Assembly (NCBI RefSeq): GCF_049243985.1
Contig: NC_135384.1
Coordinates: forward strand, 935,001 to 999,000
From: Paroedura picta
Lineage: Eukaryota; Chordata; Lepidosauria; Squamata; Gekkonidae
DNA length: 64,000 nucleotides
Reading direction: 5' to 3'
The notes below the pieces were generated by a model. The model had not been told where the DNA came from. It did not search any database and saw only the letters and a program-made list of their open reading frames with translations. This document shows positions 44,244 through 54,517 of this stretch, in pieces. Numbering within the stretch: position 1 is the first letter of the stretch; each line of letters begins with the position of its first letter. The position numbers and the translations under genes were made by a program.

Positions 44244-45203
44244 TCAGTGCCGGAGGAATCGCAGGGAGTGCGCGCTGAGGATGTCGGCCTGGTCCGGGAA
44301 GACCGAATCCACGCGGAAGCCGTGCGCCAGCGCCGCCTTCAGCACCTCTTCCAGGAGCTCGCCGCCCGTCCGGACCTCCCGCCCGCCCGCCCGCAGCGGC
44401 CGCAGCTTCTGCTTGGCGTACTCGGCGGCCGGGAGCTCTGCGGGGCGGGGGGCCCACTCCACCGAGAGGTGATGGCGGGCCTTGGAGAGCCCCCGCGCGG
44501 CCCCCCAGCCCCCTCCCGACGGCTCGGCCTCGTCGTCCGAGGAATCGGCCGGGCAAACTCCCTCTTTGCCGCTCGTCCCGCGCTCGTCCTCCGGCCGCTT
44601 CCGCCCGTTCGGAGCGTCTCTGGTCGGGGCGTCGGGGCCGTCCAAGCCCTCCTCCCGGCGGCCCCCGGCGGGCTCCGGGCGACCCAACCGCCTGCGCAGG
44701 GCGGCCAGGAAGCAGGGGTCGGTGCAGAAGACGTTGGCGGTGAAGAGGCGAAGGGAGCATGTGCAGAGTTCATAGTTCTGCGGCCCGCGGCGCACGTTGA
44801 AGTGCAGCAGGCGCTCGCGGGCGTCCACGTCGGCGTGGAGCAGGGCCCCGGTGCTCTGGCGGCGGCGCTCGGCCTCCTCGCGGCGCAGCGCCTCCAGCAG
44901 CGGGCGGATCTGGTAGAAGTCGGCCTCGGCGCGCAGCAGGGGCAGCTCCGCGTAGCCGTCGGGCAGGTCGAGGCGGCCCAGGCGCAGGAAGTTGAGGATG
45001 TGGCGGAAGGCCTTGCCGTCGCGGTCGATGAAGTAGTTGCCGCGGCCGTCGGTGCGCGCCGGGCGGGGGCCGCGGAACATGGCGCCCAGCATGGAGTCCG
45101 GGAAGCGGGTCAGGGTCTCCACGCTGGTGCTGTACAGCTTCCCGCCCACGTTCAGCGTCACCGGCCCGCCCGGCCGCGGCCGAGCCTCGCACGAGTCCGG
45201 CAT
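44244..45203 (-). CDS. KCTD11: BTB/POZ adaptor KCTD11 (REN), single coding exon, 319 aa
   Basis: This is an uninterrupted frame from ATG 45203 to a stop at 44244. KCTD11 joins Cullin-3 to substrates such as HDAC1 and dampens Hedgehog signalling. A complete BTB domain spans about residues 13-110 (VTLNVGGKLYSTSVETL, NYFIDRDGKAFRHILNFLR, YAELPLLRAEADFYQIRPLL). The conserved C-terminal half has HFNVRRGPQNYEL, NVFCTD, VEWAPRPAELP, LEEVLKAALAHGFRVDSVFPD and SLRFLRH. Met38 (MLGAMFR) aligns with the start of the 232-aa human form, so here 37 more N-terminal residues follow a true ATG. Residues of about 173-243 form a charged, low-complexity insert (KRPEDERGTSGKEG, SSDDEAEP) that is long compared with human. 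The ATG was chosen because it alone gives the whole BTB fold; acceptor GCGCAG lies 11 bases upstream of it. Confidence 0.93.
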   Translation of the reverse strand: MPDSCEARPRPGGPVTLNVGGKLYSTSVETLTRFPDSMLGAMFRGPRPARTDGRGNYFIDRDGKAFRHILNFLRLGRLDLPDGYAELPLLRAEADFYQIRPLLEALRREEAERRRQSTGALLHADVDARERLLHFNVRRGPQNYELCTCSLRLFTANVFCTDPCFLAALRRRLGRPEPAGGRREEGLDGPDAPTRDAPNGRKRPEDERGTSGKEGVCPADSSDDEAEPSGGGWGAARGLSKARHHLSVEWAPRPAELPAAEYAKQKLRPLRAGGREVRTGGELLEEVLKAALAHGFRVDSVFPDQADILSAHSLRFLRH

Positions 45204-45402
45204 CCCGCCAGGGTCTGCGCCGAGCGCCTCGACAGCCCGCCCGCCCGCCCCCGAGACGGGGCGCTCCCTGCCCGGCCGCGGGGGGGAGGGGGACCCGGCC
45301 GCTGCCCCCGATTCGCCGGAGCCCGGCGGGGCGAGCTGAGCCCTCCGGCCGCGGGCGCCGGGGAGGGGGGCGCGGCAGGAGGCGGGGCGGCTCCCGGCTT
45401 AC

Positions 45403-45492
45403 CTGGCGGCCGTCGCGGCGGCTCCCGGCAGGCAGACAGGCAGGCGAGGCGGAGCAGCGTCCGGGCCGGCGGAGCGCCAGCGCCGCTTTATA
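45403..45492 (-). promoter_or_regulatory. KCTD11: KCTD11 core promoter and non-coding first exon
   Basis: On the minus strand TATAAA occurs at 45492-45487 within a CpG island. About 30 bases on, a short leader runs to donor GCCGCCAG|GTAAGC at 45403/45402. It would splice to the acceptor at 45215, just upstream of the ATG. A TATA box with a 60-base leader exon is inferred from spacing alone. Confidence 0.6.
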
Positions 45493-45751
45493 GGGGAGGG
45501 ACCGGCGGGGGCGGGCAAGAGCCTCTCTCCGCCCCGCCCGCCCAGGCAGCCAGGCCGGCCGGCCGGCCGGCCGGGAGGAGCCCGGCCGAGGGCGAGGGCT
45601 GCGCTGCAGCAGGCAGGGCGGTGGGCTCGCTTCTTCTTCCCGGGGCCAGGACTGCGGGACCCCCGCCCCCTGGTGGCGGCCTGCACGCTCCGAGCCCGAA
45701 GGGGCTCGTCCCCGTCCAGGGGGGCTGGCCCGAGGGGACCCGACGAGCTCG

Positions 45752-45840
45752 GATGGCGCGAGGGGGGATTCGAACCGGGGCCAGAAGTCTTGACCACGAC
45801 GCCGTCCTCTTCCTACCCTCCCGCATGGCGTGCTCGCGCA
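45752..45840 (-). repeat. SINE head fragment
   Basis: GGGGGATTCGAACCGGGGCC followed by GTCTTGACCACGACGCCG resembles a reversed tRNA-derived head. It is too diverged to be called a tRNA gene. Confidence 0.4.
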
Positions 45841-45849
45841 GCCTTAGTC

Positions 45850-47890
45850 CAGCAGGCCTTTTTACACGGGGGTCCATTAGGTGCTCCCCCCAAAAAAAGC
45901 CCACAGGTACACAGGTAGGCCGCCTCTGCGCATGGAAGCGCCTGTGGCTGGTGCCCTCCATAAATCTGCCTTCTCACGTCAGGGGCTTGAGCGGCCACTT
46001 CCTGTAGCAGTAAGGGATGACTTCCTTTTTTGCTGACCTGATTTTACCTGCCAGGAAACCGGGGGCGTGTTTGCCGCGCCCCACCCTCTGGCCCAGATCA
46101 CCTTGTTTGCAAACAAGGAGGCCCCGGTGCTCTGCCCGTGAAGAGGATGGAGAATATTTGTCTACAATGGCTTATATTTAAATTTGTATTGTGTGTTTTG
46201 TAAACAGAATGCCGGAAGCCGCCTCAAGCCAGCACAAGGGGAGGAGCAGGGTCTAAATTGAAAAACAAATGTGTTTATTCACAGGTGGGACACCTTGGTG
46301 GTCTGAAGCAGCACCCTAAAACCAGGAATCAGTTTGTTGGCCTTCAAGGTGACCCGGGACCCAACATTTGTTTTATTTACAAACTTTATTCCTGCCCTGT
46401 CTTTCTCCCCCCTGGAGACCCCAAGTCCCCAGGGGCTCTTGGGAGGAAGTCCCGGCTGGGGGATGAGGGACGGCAAGGCCAGTGGGCAGAGGACTGGTGT
46501 GGCGTCCTAGGCAAGATTGCAGCCTTCGTGGGCACAGAGACCAGCTCCCAAGCGGGCGGCTGACGGCCGGGGGGGGGGGGGGGGACAGGGCAGAGGAGCT
46601 TCCGGATCCCAATTCCTTCCGGCCCACGTTTTCGCCTCCTGCCGCCGCCTCCTGGCCTGTTTCTGCAGGCCAAACCTCCTGGCCCGGATCGCGCCTGGCT
46701 GAAGACTGAATCGAAACTGCTGCTTGGTGGTGCTGCCGCCGCCGCCTCCACACCCACCTGCATTCCTGCCTCCGGCTTCGTCACTCGCCCGGGGAGGTTC
46801 TCGGGCCGGGAAAGGAGACCAACTGGAAGGGGCCGGGACTCTCTGCCGCCGCATGCAGACGTTTCCGGTGCCACCCACCTCCCCCTGAAGCGACGCCTTG
46901 GGGGACTGTCCGGGAGCACTCCTGGCCCCACGCAGGGTTCGCTGGCGGGCGTCACGAGGCTGCAACACGACCGGGATTTCTGGAGTTTGCAGCATGCCCC
47001 AAACGGGCTCCTTGACCCTGTGTGGGCTTCCCATTTCCTTCCTTTGCTTCCTTATCCTTCCGGGCTTCCTGCATCTGTATCCTGCTTTATTTACACACAC
47101 ACCCCATCTCCCCAGGGGGTCCAAAGGCGCCTCACCACATTCCCCCTCCTCCCTTCCCTCTTCACAACAACCCTGTGAGGTAGGCGAGGCTTTGTGACTG
47201 GCCCGAGGTCACTCCGCCGGCTTCCATGGGGACTGGACCCTGGAGTTCCCGATCCTAGCCTGATACGTAAAGCTGGGAAGCCCCCACCCACGAAAGCATC
47301 TCCCCAGAATTACACGCTGCTGATCTTCAAGGTGTCGCTAGGCTCAAATTTTACTGCTTGAGACCAAACACGGGGCCCTCCTGAAGATGGATGACTCTGC
47401 CAAACAAATCCGGCCCCAGAAGTGAGCCAAAAGGAGGCTCCCCGGCTCCTCCCTGCCAGGAAGCTGACAGCTCTGCTGAGAGACGGGCGGGACGCTGGCG
47501 AGGCTCCCCCAACCTGCCCCACTGGCTGGGTCTCTCCGACTCACCAGCAAGGACCGTGAGCCCAGGGGGAGGGCAGGGCCTGCCTGGCTGGCTGGCTGAT
47601 GGGGAAGAAAGACACCCTCACTGGCCACCGGAGCCAACTGGCGGGGCTCTTCCAAGGAACGCATCGTGCCCCGAGTCAGTCTTGATTCATTCCTGAGAAA
47701 TGGGTCTCGCTCTGCCCGTGCTCCGTGGCACGTTTGCCCAGCAGAGACAGCGAGAGAAAGCGGGGAGCACAGCCCGGCCAGGATGACGTGAGAAGCGTGT
47801 TTCTGAGGAAGGTTGGCCTGGCTCCAGGCCGCCTTCCAAGCCCAAAAGTCCCCCATGGCAAATCCCTGAGCCTCAGCCAAGGTGTGCACC
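45850..47890. other. Intergenic region between the KCTD11 promoter and the lectin gene 3' end
   Basis: No gene is seen. It has an AT-rich retroposon tail at about 46150-46265, a reversed tail at about 46367-46480 (TTTATTTACAAACTTTATTCC), and a reversed SINE at 47091-47262 (ACAACAACCCTGTGAGGTAGG). Confidence 0.5.
47091..47262 (-). repeat. SINE, reverse orientation
   Basis: CTCTTCACAACAACCCTGTG, AGGTAGGCGAGGC and CGAGGTCACTCCGCCGGCTT match the body of the squamate SINE. Its tRNA part is decayed. Confidence 0.6.
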
Positions 47891-47891
47891 T

Positions 47892-47897
47892 TTTATT
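47892..47897 (-). terminator. ASGR1: Poly(A) signal of the ASGR1-like gene
   Basis: This is AATAAA on the minus strand (CGGAATAAAAGGTGCACACC), about 594 bases beyond the stop codon. Confidence 0.65.
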
Positions 47898-48490
47898 CCG
47901 AAAGAGGCGATTACAGAGCTGCGCTCCTTGGTTTTCAGGAGGGGGGGATGGGATCCAAGATAACGTGAGCCGGAGAAGCCCAAGAGCCCCCTCCCACGAG
48001 AGACGCTGACCCGGTTCGCATGGAGTAGGCTTGAGATCCCCCCTGTGGGCCGGGAGGCGGGGACTTCGGCCCTTCCCCACCCTCCTCCCAAGCCATGCCC
48101 TCCCCTCCGGTTGGGGAAGAGCTGCCTAGAGCATGTCTTGGGGTTTCTAAAGGCATCAAGGCAGGCAGAGGCGGTTCCCCCCCCCCCGGAGGTCTCCCTT
48201 GCAAACACAGCCAGGACGGGCCCTGCTTGCCTCTGAGCTCTGGGCGGATCAGCCTAGCCCCTCCATCCTAGAGGACTTTGTAGAAGGTTGGTTGTCCTGG
48301 CTAGAGGCCCCCCAGGGGACGGGGGCTGCCCCTTCCCTCTCATCCAGGGAGGGGGAAAGGGGGGGGCTAGAAGGGTCAGGGCTGGACGAAAGGCCGGAAA
48401 GGCCCCAGGCTCTGGGCGCAGAGGGTGGCCCTGCAGGGGGCTTGGTGGGCCAACGGGCCTCCCTGGGCGGATCCCGCGGGGCTCTCCTGC

Positions 48491-51400
48491 TTAGCTGTCC
48501 GGCTCCATCTCGCACACCCAGCCGTACTGGCGGGAACAGTGGTCATCGTTCCAGCGCCCGTCGTCGTGGAGGTGGGCACAGTCTTCCCCTCCGCCCAGGC
48601 CGTGGCCGTACCAGTTGTCTGGCTGGTCTTCACGCCAGTCCCTGCAACAGCAAGGAACGGGGGGGGGGGGGGGAGAGGAGGTGAAGCTGCTCCAGAGACC
48701 CTCCCAACGCCTGCAGAATTCGTGGCTGGGAAGAGGCTGGTGAGAAGGAGCACCGGGCGACCGGGGAGCTGGGTGTCCTGACCCAAGGCGCTTCCTGGGC
48801 CCAAGCTGCCTGCAGTTACTCACGATGAAAGGAATGTCACTCTGCACATGCTCAGCGTTGCTTCACCGTGCCTCCTCCTACTCTTGGGCTGAGCTTTGGC
48901 ACAGGTTGAGGGACTCAGGCCGGGCCAGTTGAGCACCCAGCGAGGGCCTGACTGGGCTGGGCTGTCCCCTCTGTGGCCGTTTCCGTAGCGCATTGTGGGA
49001 GGGAGGGAGGGAGGGGGGAGGGGGGGCAGGCCAAAAGACAACTCACTCCCGGCGGACGGTGTATGGCGTCCCATCGACCCACTTCCAGCTCCCACTGGCA
49101 TCGGTCAGGCCGATCCACATGAACCAGGGCCTCACACGCTGGGCGACAAACAGCTGGGGGAGGAAGGACTTCTCGGTTTATTGACACCCCGCCTTTCTCA
49201 CCACGGGGGAACCAGAATGGCTCTCCCCCTCTATTTTACCCTCCCAACACCCCTGTGAGGGAGGGTAGACTGAGAGTGAGGGACGGACTCAGGATCACTC
49301 AGCCAGCCTTCTCATGGCAGGATGGGGAGATTTGAACCCGGCCCTCTCTGAGCCTAATGGGACGCTCCAGCCACCAGGCCATCCCGGCTCTTCAGGATCC
49401 CCGCAGGCGGCCCCTCCTCCCAGCATCCCTCGCTCTCACTATGGGGGGAGGGGGAGCTGGTAGAACTGCCCAAGCCCCCCCCCCCACTACCTACCTGCTC
49501 CTCATAGGAGTTTATGATCACCAGGTGGGAATCTTTAGCTTCGCAGTCCCTCTTGGCGCCTTCCCAGGATTTCCCTGCCCGAGAATCCCAGTAGCAGCTT
49601 GTCCGGAAGGATGCCCAGCCAGGGGGGCAGCAGACCTGGCCAGCTGGGGGGGGGAAGGGAGCCAGGTAGCATCAGCAGAAAGACCCCTTTGACGGCACCC
49701 GCTCTCACCAGGCATAGCCACCGAAGGCCCTCTGGCCAGGCTGGACGTCCACCGAGGCAGGCCAGCTCCAGTGGGGAAGCTCAGGGAGACATGGCAGGGA
49801 GCTCCAGGGGGGCCCCCGCTGATCTCCAGACTTAACCGAGGGAACTCGATGCCACAGGGCAGGGGACTCGCTCCAGGGCCCCTTGTTGAGACCGGGCCTT
49901 GCCCTGCCAGCCTTCCTGGGGCCCTCCCCCCCCCCCCCCCCCGCAGAAGGACAGGCTGCGGAAGGGGGAGGCGTTTGATCCCTCCCCGCCGGGCGAGGCG
50001 GCTGCTGCCCAGATGGTTGCACACCGGGCCCTGGGAACCATCCAAGGCAGGTTGGCCGGCCGGTGCCCCCCACCCCCTCCCCTTGAGAAGCCTTGGCAGT
50101 GGGCCTTTCAGCTGGGCCCCCTCCCTCCGCCTGCAGGGCTGCCGCCTGGCTCCCCGAGGCCCTCCTGACCTTTCCGCTGCTGCTTGAAATCCTCCAGGTC
50201 GCAGTGGATGGTCCGGACGTTGCTCCTCAAGACGGCCACCTGGGCCAGGAGCCGCTTCCTGGCTGCGGAGGGGAAAGGAGGAGAGAGGCTGCAGGAGGGG
50301 CAGGAGGGGGTGGGGGCTCTCCCCCCCCCCTGCAAGGAAGCTGGGACCAGCCGCACCCCCGGGGCTCCTCTGGGGGCTATTTCGTTACCTGAGTGCAGTT
50401 CCAGGCTGCCTTCTCCCTAAATAGGACCCATCTTGGTTTGCATCACTTCCCTCCCCTCCCCTCCCCTCCGCCTTCACTAAGGCTCGGGGGTGTAGGTCCG
50501 GCTGAGGGCGTGTGGCTGGCCCAGGGCCCCCCAGCCAGACAGCCTCCTTGGCAGAGATGGCCTTTGAACCGGAGTCTAGCTGCCTGTCACGGCCGTGTGA
50601 ACATCGGAGCATCCAGAGAGCCCTGCGGGGTCAGGCCAGTGAGGGGCCTCCTCACTCAGGAGACAGGAATTGGATGGAGCCTCCGTGAAGCAGAAAACAG
50701 CCCCCGGGCACAGGAAAACTTGTGCGGATCCACACAGACATGACCCACCTGCCTCCATCCCCTCGGCCGTCTTCTTCACGGACTCCTCCAGCAATGTGGT
50801 TTTCTCCACCGTGTCTTTTTCTGCAAGGGGCCAAAGTGGGTTAGGAGACCCCAAGGCCTACAGAGCCCCTCCCCAGGCCTGCCTGAAGTGCGATCCGCCT
50901 GCAGACGCTGCTGCCGTGTGCCTCTTCCGGGGGGGGGGGCATCTCCCTCCCCTGCAACCCAGGAGTGAATGCCCCCAGCAGGAAGGAGGGAAACACAAGC
51001 CAACCCTTCTCAAAGCCCCAAAGTGCCCTGCTCTTCACTGCCGGAAGGAGCCTCAAAGCGGCTTCCAATTGCCCCCCTTCCTCTCCCCACAACAGGCAGG
51101 TGGGTCTGAGCGAGCTCTGACAGGACTGCTCTGTGAGAACCGCTCTAACCAGTGTAACTCGCCCAAGGTCCCCCAGCCAGCTGCAGGTGGAGGAGGAGCG
51201 GAGAATCAAGCCGAGTTCTCCAGATTCAAGGCTGCCACTCCTCACCACCAGGCCACGCTGGCTCTCGAGGCATTCCCCGTTTTAGCCCCCCGCAGCCCCC
51301 TTTGCTCACCTCTGCTTTGAAAGGCGGCCATCTCGGTGGTGCTGGTGAGATTTACCTTCCGAAGCACCTCCCGAATCCCCTGCAGCTGAAAGCTCAGCGC

Positions 51401-52493
51401 ATTTCCTAGGGAGGGAGGGAGGGAGGGGGCAGAAGGGTGAAAGTCTGCCACCCGGGCCCGATCCCACTGCAAGCTCCCCCCTGCTGCTCTCCCCACCGAG
51501 CCACTCACCGTTGGCGCTGAAGACGATGGCTGTGAGGGTGAGGCTGCAGCTGAGTCCCACCAGGAGGAGAGCCAAACGGCGCCGGGGGCAGAGCTGGTGG
51601 GTCCAGGACGGGCTCAAGGGCAGCGTTGTGGGGGCTGGGGAGAGGGGGCAAGCGTCAGGAAACCCACCCTGGCCCTGGCCGGTGCCCACCGCCTTGGTGC
51701 CCTCTCCTGGCTGGCCCTCTTGTCTGTCTCCCCCATTCAATGGCCTTGGGAGAGGCTCTGTCCAGCGGTACAGCAGCCGTTTTGCACGGAGCAGGTCCCC
51801 CCTCCGGCTAAGGCAGCCTCACAGGTATGTTCAGAGATAGCCCCTCTCTGTGAAGAAGCTTCCAGCGGCTACGCCACAGAATATTCAAGAACATTCCAAC
51901 TGCTCAGGCAACACAACTGCTCGGGGTGAGCTCAGGCCGGAATTCTCCCGGAGCGGTTTTGGGCACAGGTAAATGGGACGATCCAGGAAGCTGCATTGGG
52001 ACAGGGGCAGGGACTGTGTCCTACCCTGCTGAATGGCAGCCTGTCCCTGTAGGTATGCTCCAGAAAAGGGGGCTTCCACTCCCCTGTTTGTGTCATGCTT
52101 CAAAGCGGTTGCTTTGCTTTCGGCTCCGCCTGAGATTTCTTTTGTCCCCGGCCTCTGCAGGCCAAAACCTCTAGGCTGACCATTGCATCCCCCCTCCTGT
52201 GCGCTTGACTCACACGGTGGCATGCGCCTGGCGCTCAGCGACAGCAAGGCGGAGGACGAATGGCTTCAGACAACGAGCAGAAACTATCGTCTGACCCAAC
52301 TCCAAAAGGCAGAAGCAGCCATTGTGGGATGGACGGACGGACGGACGGACGGAGGGCAGGGAGGACAGGGGCCAGGCCCCCTTTCTTCCTCCATGCCGTG
52401 GCAGCCCCGTCGGCTCTACTCACCAGCTCGGATGTACGTTTCACTGTCCTCCTCAGCGTCCACCGTGTTCATGTCCTGATAGTCTTTCGCCAT
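48491..52493 (-). CDS. ASGR1: Asialoglycoprotein receptor 1-like C-type lectin, eight coding exons, 287 aa
   Basis: Exons in transcript order: 52493-52424, 51634-51509, 51405-51310, 50820-50749, 50262-50170, 49643-49495, 49153-49047, 48641-48491 (TAA); all joins keep frame. This is a type II membrane receptor that binds galactose/GalNAc-ended glycoproteins and takes them up. The cytoplasmic tail starts MAKDYQDM, with a YQDM uptake signal like human YQDL. The membrane helix is about 44-62. A coiled stalk with Asn84 (NLT glycosylation site) follows. The lectin domain (about 157-283) has CCPPGW, IGL, WVDGTPY, QPD at 244-246, the glycine-rich HGLGGGEDC loop and WND at 268-270. QPD with that loop marks galactose specificity. 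Adjacent DLG4 is also the ASGR1 neighbour in human, which favours ASGR1 over ASGR2 or CLEC10A, though it could predate their split. A probable acceptor (GGTTCCAG) upstream of the ATG implies a 5' UTR exon. Confidence 0.85.
49176..49392 (-). repeat. SINE in an ASGR1-like intron
   Basis: A near-complete reversed copy: ACACCCCGCCTTTCTCACC, CAACACCCCTGTGAGGGAGG, AGATTTGAACCCGGCCC and CCACCAGGCCATCCCGGCTC. Confidence 0.7.
50500..50600 (-). repeat. SINE head fragment in an ASGR1-like intron
   Basis: CTTTGAACCGGAGTCTAGCTG with GTGGCTGGCCCAGGGCC reads as a reversed, diverged tRNA-derived element. Confidence 0.4.
51026..51264 (-). repeat. SINE in an ASGR1-like intron
   Basis: This is the reverse of the 27221-27465 type: CTTCACTGCCGGAAGGAGCC, AAAGCGGCTTCCAATTGCC, AGCTCTGACAGG, AAGCCGAGTTCTCCAG and CACCAGGCCACGCTGGC. 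Confidence 0.7.
52328..52354. repeat. (ACGG)n microsatellite in the first ASGR1-like intron
   Basis: GGATGGACGGACGGACGGAC: five to six tetranucleotide units. Confidence 0.85.
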
Positions 52494-52639
52494 GGGAGCT
52501 CAGAGTCCGGAGAGCGGCTCGAGAATACCTGGAACCAGAGAGCACCATGTGGGCTCGCAGCCCCTGGGATCCAGGTGGGGAAGCTCATGAGATTTGGGGA
52601 TGGAGCGGGGGAAGGGCAGGGACCTCCTTGTGGTCCGAT

Positions 52640-53062
52640 GCCACAAAAGCTCCAGGGGAAGTGGTCTCTGCAGTCCGGAAATGAGCTGGAATTCCTGGGG
52701 ATCCCCAGGTCCCCCCTGGAGGCTGGCACCCCTAGTTTGTGCAAGATCACTGAGGGGCCTGAAATGTCACCAGATTACAAAACTCCTCCAGACAACAGAT
52801 CTGTCACCTCTGTCGCTTTATGCTGCCTTCACTCCCCGCCCCCTGACCTCTCCAGGCTCCAGCCTCAAATATCCCGAAATGCCCCAAACTGGAATTGCCG
52901 GTGAGCGGTCGGACCAAGAGGCCAGGGCTCAGGGGAAGAGCCTCTGCTTCGTGCCACAAGGTCGCGGGTGCCACCCCCGGCAGCATCTGCAGCTGGAAAG
53001 GCCGGGCAGGCGGCGATGGGAAGGGTCCCGGGACCCCCGGAGAGAGTGCCGCTGCCAGCCAG
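52640..53062. repeat. Repeat cluster upstream of the ASGR1-like gene
   Basis: 52640-52736 is a reversed inverted-repeat element fragment (CCTGGAGGCTGGCACCCCTAG). 52760-52900 is a diverged forward one (AAACTGGAATTGCCGG). 52906-53062 is a tRNA-derived SINE (AGAGCCTCTGCTTCGTGCC, CGCGGGTGCCACCCCCGGC). Confidence 0.5.
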
Positions 53063-53109
53063 GAGAGAGAGAGAAAGTAGGCCGGGGAGAGCCTCTGATA
53101 AGATTTCGG

Positions 53110-53510
53110 CAGGATTAATTAGCGAGCTAATTAGGCACCAGAAGAGAGCAGAAGCCCAAGACGTCCTTCAGTGCTGTGGCCGACAATCCGAAAAGCGTCC
53201 GTCCGCCTCCCACTTAATTAGTATTTATTTGGGATGCTAATTAGCTGACCTCGAATCGGGCTTGGATTTATTGGGACCTGAGCTGGTGGAGTAAAAAAAG
53301 AAAAAGTAGGGAGGGGAGGTGGAAGAGGGACTGCGGCTCCCGTTCTGTTCCCGCCATTAAACTACGGGCTGCGGGAATGCCTTGTGGACAATCTGCTTGG
53401 ATGGGACCTCTTCCAGCAATTCAACATATATGATGAGGATTTATTAATGTTCTTAGTGGATTTTGGAGTGGTCGGGTGGCGGCAGCAAAGGCGGGCTGGA
53501 CTAATTAGCT
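53110..53510. promoter_or_regulatory. Cluster of TAATTA homeodomain-type sites
   Basis: TAATTA occurs at 53116, 53128, 53215, 53238 and 53502 in an AT-rich block that contrasts with its GC-rich surroundings. The first two are 12 bases apart. TAATTA is the core site of many homeodomain proteins. The block lies about 0.6 kb upstream of the ASGR1-like ATG and beyond the DLG4 3' UTR. Function is inferred. Confidence 0.45.
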
Positions 53511-53639
53511 GGGTTCTAAAAAGTGGGGCTCCGTTAAAAACACGACATAATTATGGCCCCCCTGCCCCTCAACAGCACATTTTGCCACTGCAAGTCCCCC
53601 AAACCGCTGAGGCTTCACCACTGAAAAGGGTCCATCTCA

Positions 53640-53763
53640 GAGTTGCCAGGCTCCAGGGGGTGCCTGGAGATCTCCTGGGACTACAACTAATCTCCAGGGG
53701 GCAGAGACCGGTTCACCTGGAGGAAATGCCACCGTGAAAGGTGGGCTCTGGGCCTGGCACCCC
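53640..53763 (+). repeat. Terminal-inverted-repeat element, left part
   Basis: GAGTTGCCAGGCTCCAGGGG, TGCCTGGAGATCTCCTGGG, ACTACAACTAATCTCCAGG and GGTTCACCTGGAGGAAATG are the clearest left half of the family in the window. Confidence 0.65.
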
Positions 53764-54315
53764 CCAAGCCAGACTGCTGATCCTTTCCATCCCTTGAGCC
53801 TCTCTCCTGTGGGGAGGTTCTCCTGCACAAAAGCCCTGCTCCTGCCAAGGGCGTTTGCCTCCACCGGACGGCTCTCTGGCTGTTGGGCCGTCTGCCTCCT
53901 ATTCCACTGCTCAGAACCTGCCTCCTTGTTCAGCCGCTGGTCCCCGGCCCTCTGCTCCTCCCCGCCACGTCCGGGGCTGGCCCTTCCACAGCCTGAGAGA
54001 CGCCCAGGCAAGATGGTGCTTCGGACAGGTTTCTTGGGTCAGGGTCGCCTGGGAAGAGTGGCCTGTCGCTTGCCAAAAAGTGGGGCGGTTCGCGCAAAGG
54101 AGCCTGTGTCCCTGCAACCTGACTCTGATCTCCAGTGTGTGTCTCCTCTACTTTGCCCAAAGAACGGCTGGGAACGAAGGCCTTCAGAGCGGGGAACTCA
54201 GGGGCACAGCAAGGCTGGCCCTGTGGAAAGCCACAGAAGAGCCTCTCTGCTCTCTGGCCCCTCTGCAAAAATGGGCTCTCCTGTAGCTCGGTGTGCCTGT
54301 GCGCAGAATACATAT

Positions 54316-54517
54316 GGTTCCCAATCTCCAGGTGGGACCTGGAGACCTCCGGAATGGAAACTGATCTGCAGGCGGCAGAGATCCAGGTTCTGGGAGGAAA
54401 GGGCTGCCTTGCAGGGCCCTGCTGAGGCCCTCCCCTCCACTTCCAGCCGCACCTGCCCCCAGGCTTGACCCCCCCCCCCGGTCTCCACAGACCTCCTGTA
54501 TGGGAGCTGGCAACCCT
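54316..54517 (+). repeat. Terminal-inverted-repeat element, longest copy
   Basis: About 200 bases from GGTTCCCAATCTCCAGG to GGGAGCTGGCAACCCTG. The inside reads GGACCTGGAGACCTCCGG, AACTGATCTGCAGGCGGCAG and CCTGCTGAGGCCCTCCCC. It serves as the reference for the other copies. Confidence 0.7.

Noticed and set aside
45752-45840. Possible tRNA gene near the KCTD11 promoter, and similar GATTCGAACC motifs at 18790, 32290, 49330 and 58850
   Set aside because: Each has a B-box-like part but no complete cloverleaf. Several adjoin recognisable SINE bodies, so they are SINE heads.
44082-46007. 641-codon plus-strand open frame opposite KCTD11
   Set aside because: It is antisense to a clearly conserved KCTD11 frame and its promoter, low in complexity, with no recognisable domain.
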